A model generated the notes under the pieces. The model worked only from the letters and a program-made list of their open reading frames with translations. It was not told the origin of the DNA and made no database searches. Positions 61,535 to 64,000 of a stretch of 64,000 nucleotides of DNA are shown piece by piece. The stretch comes from Formicarius rufipectus (taxonomy: Eukaryota; Chordata; Aves; Passeriformes; Formicariidae), in contig VXAU01000295.1 of assembly GCA_013399695.1 (NCBI GenBank), positions 287,103 to 351,102 of the forward strand. The letters are read 5' to 3'. Numbering within the stretch: position 1 is the first letter of the stretch; each line of letters starts with the position of its first letter. The position numbers and the translations under genes are program-made.

Positions 61535-64000
61535 GCCCACCGGCGCATTCCACCTCTGCACCAAATACATGGTTTATTACTAAGAAAACAATCTTCTGAA
61601 TGGTTCAGCCATATTTTCACTCTTATGTGTCCTGTCTTTTACAGAAGTCAGTTTCTGAGCACAGTGTGTAACATGAAATATTTTCGCACTGCTTAACTTG
61701 CAAGAATATAATCTTTTGGATTCTGAGGTAAGCCCTGGGGTAAGCATTACATGTGTCACCCAAATACTGGCTGTAACTGTTCAGTTGGTTTACATGGCCA
61801 TCTCGAGGGATGCAGCATGAGGAACTAGGTTGTTGCCTACATTTAAACATCTAGTGCTATGTAATATTATTTACAGTGTCTGCAAAATCCACATAGGTGC
61901 AGGCAACTGGGTATCTCCTCATAAAGTGGATTTATAATCCTTTGTTCTAAATAGTGACCTCAGTAGATAAAAGCCTCATGATCTGTTCAACACACCAGAA
62001 GTTGAACATGTGTTTGGTCAGCTGAGCAGTTGTTAATACAATTTAATAAGGATAGGAATCAGTTATCTAAACACAGATGCCATATGCCTTTTCTGAAACA
62101 CCAGATTTCAGAGACATTTGCTCAAGACCTACAGGCAATCCCTGCCCTTCTGAAGAATAATGTTGAGAACAGTTGGATGATCCAAGGACATGTGAAATGG
62201 CACCAGAAACCTGTGAAAGAGTAACTGAATTAAGCTCTAGATCTCCGTTGGCTATACTAAATCATACTCAGATCATGCTCACATCCTCCCGGTTAGACAA
62301 CCCAGTCTCTCCTCTCTAAAACTTGTTTTCTGTGTTCTGCATGCTGTCAAAATTAGCTTTGTCACTTACCATGACCAAACTGTCCTTCAACTGCTGATTT
62401 TGATCTCTGCTGATTACTAACAAACAGGCATGATCTTATTCAGGATCAGCTACTATATGTCATGCTTTTAAATTTTGTTAGAGCAGCCTGGCAAAGTATT
62501 TTCAGTCCCTTGGAACACACGAGGGTCAAAGCATTTACAAAGTCTGCTGGATACTCCTAGAAACAGCTCCCCTTTGCACGAGCATGCATTTCAGTACAAC
62601 CAGGAATTGTCTGCAATCCTTTCTTTAAAGGAAGGTTTACCTAAGACAGTATGTTTTAAAAACCTTTATTTCAAGTCAGTGCTGTAGAATAAATAAACTC
62701 CCAAACAAACACTTATTTGTAGCAGGAAGAATGAAGTGATTCAAAATGCAAAAATGCCTGCAGACAGATTAAATGGCATAAACACAAGTGAAATTACAAA
62801 CTTACACAGTCAGTAACTTACTTCTGTTGTCACTGTCTCTTTCCATTTCTTAATTTTTTTTTTTTAAACAGAAAAATCTGGGAAAGTAGTATAGAGATGC
62901 AAGAGCAAAGTGCATATATGAAAATTATTTTTCCTTGAAGTTTAAAATTTGTTGCTTATTAAAGAGCCCTGATCAATAGAAACTGAACTGCATATTTTCT
63001 AAATTTCTTCCCAGACGCTGAACTTGATTCAACAAATATGGTAACCCCAGTGCAGACGTGGCACCTCATTGCAAGGACATCTCTTGAGACTACATAATAC
63101 ATTTTGAATACTAGCACCTGCCTGTATAAAAGATATGTACTCCTGCTCCTTTTAGCCACTGGGTGCCACCTAGTCTGAGTTTATGATGCAAAAAAATTCT
63201 TTGATATAAGCAGAAATACTCAGCAATGTGGTAAGTCTGTGACTCCAGCAAAATAACAAAACAGAGTTTCCAACAGGTTATGAGAAAATGTTATACAGAC
63301 TATAACCAATACTCAGATACCTAATCCTTTTGTGTATTACAAATGCCTCAAAAGTGTCTTTCTTCAAGTTTATCTTTCTCCTTGATCTCGCAGTGTATTA
63401 TCCATGAATTCACTACTCAAATGCCTGCAGTTATAATGAAATCCTGGAAAACAGTGCAAGTGGTGTTGCCTGGAATGACTCCACAATGCTAAAGTTTTTC
63501 GATAAGTGTGCACAATAAACTCTGAAATTAGAGCTCTTTAATTGCTTGGTTTAAATTTCCTATTCAAGGGACAGCCTTTAGAAAAACAAGATATAAACCC
63601 CGCTTCAATCTTCTTTCTGATTTCCCACCAATTCCCCTCTTTGTTTCTCTCCTTGTTGCTAGATACTCCTTGTACCTATTTAGAGAAATATTGAAGAGTT
63701 AGAGGTTTGTGGTGGCATGCTAAATACTCAGCTGGAACTTATTTGCATCATACTTCGTTCTCTAAAATAATGTGGATTTCAGTAGCTCAAAAATATTTGT
63801 AAGTTTGAATGAAGTTTTCTGAATACATTCAATAAAACAATGCTTGGCAAAAAGGGCCTTGGCTCGTGGAGCAGGAGATGCACACCTCTGCCTTTTCTTT
63901 TTGTTCTCTCCACAAATGTGTTGATAGGATCAATCTGATAAGTGCTATTTAGAATTAGGTTACTAGAATTTGGATCTAAAATACTGTATGCATTATTCAC
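61535..64000. other. Unique AT-rich sequence to the window end
   Basis: No gene or transposon recognised. Contains the minus-orientation CTCF-like motif at 63163. The last minus-strand frame (63779-64000) runs off the window edge and is unrecognised. Confidence 0.5.
63163..63176 (-). promoter_or_regulatory. CTCF-like core motif, minus orientation
   Basis: GTGCCACCTAGTCT matches 12 of 14 positions of the reverse-complement CTCF core SYGCCMYCTRSTGG, including the whole GCCACCTAGT centre; the last two bases differ. It lies in unique sequence and points toward the plus-oriented motif at 18880. Confidence 0.28.

Overview
The window is AT-rich vertebrate nuclear DNA from a bird, most likely a songbird or other passerine. 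The evidence is the repeat content. There are four clear CR1 LINE fragments, one of which keeps the CR1 3' end with repeats of the ATTCTRTG octamer. There are three solo LTRs of avian endogenous-retrovirus type. There is also a short SINE with a tRNA-Ile-like head and a CR1-like tail, the architecture of the passerine TguSINE1 family. Family names come from memory of their sequences; no database was searched.

No protein-coding gene can be supported. Open reading frames are short (nearly all under 130 codons), occur in all six frames at chance density, and many lie in simple repeats, CR1, LTRs or the N gap. The window is best read as a gene desert or the inside of a very large intron. Two short stretches (6197-6246 and 37308-37576) follow good splice-acceptor sequences and are listed as weak exon candidates only. 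No structural RNA gene was recognised apart from the tRNA-derived SINE.

Layout: 1-1906 is unique sequence with a purine-rich minisatellite. 1912-3004 is a solo LTR with a perfect 5-bp target-site duplication. 3362-3716 is CR1. 3717-20335 is mostly unique sequence with a C-free (TTTG) tract, a 39-base poly(A) run with an ambiguous base, and a CTCF-like motif. 20336-20870 is CR1 with an intact 3' end. 20871-25817 is unique with two GC-richer patches. 25823-26537 is a second solo LTR with a perfect 5-bp duplication. 29645-29786 is the SINE. 34555-34809 is an almost pure A/C tract. 35456-35655 and 42060-42535 are minus-strand CR1 fragments. 39968-40303 is an assembly gap followed by a (GGAA)n tract. 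53517-54102 is a third solo LTR, minus strand, of a different family. 57620-58440 is an unclassified CpG-richer patch. 61450-61534 resembles an ancient MIR SINE. The rest is unique AT-rich sequence.

I found no novel biological system. The most checkable items are the SINE, the two LTRs with exact duplications, the A/C tract, the gap-adjacent GGAA repeat, and a convergent pair of CTCF-like motifs 44 kb apart.
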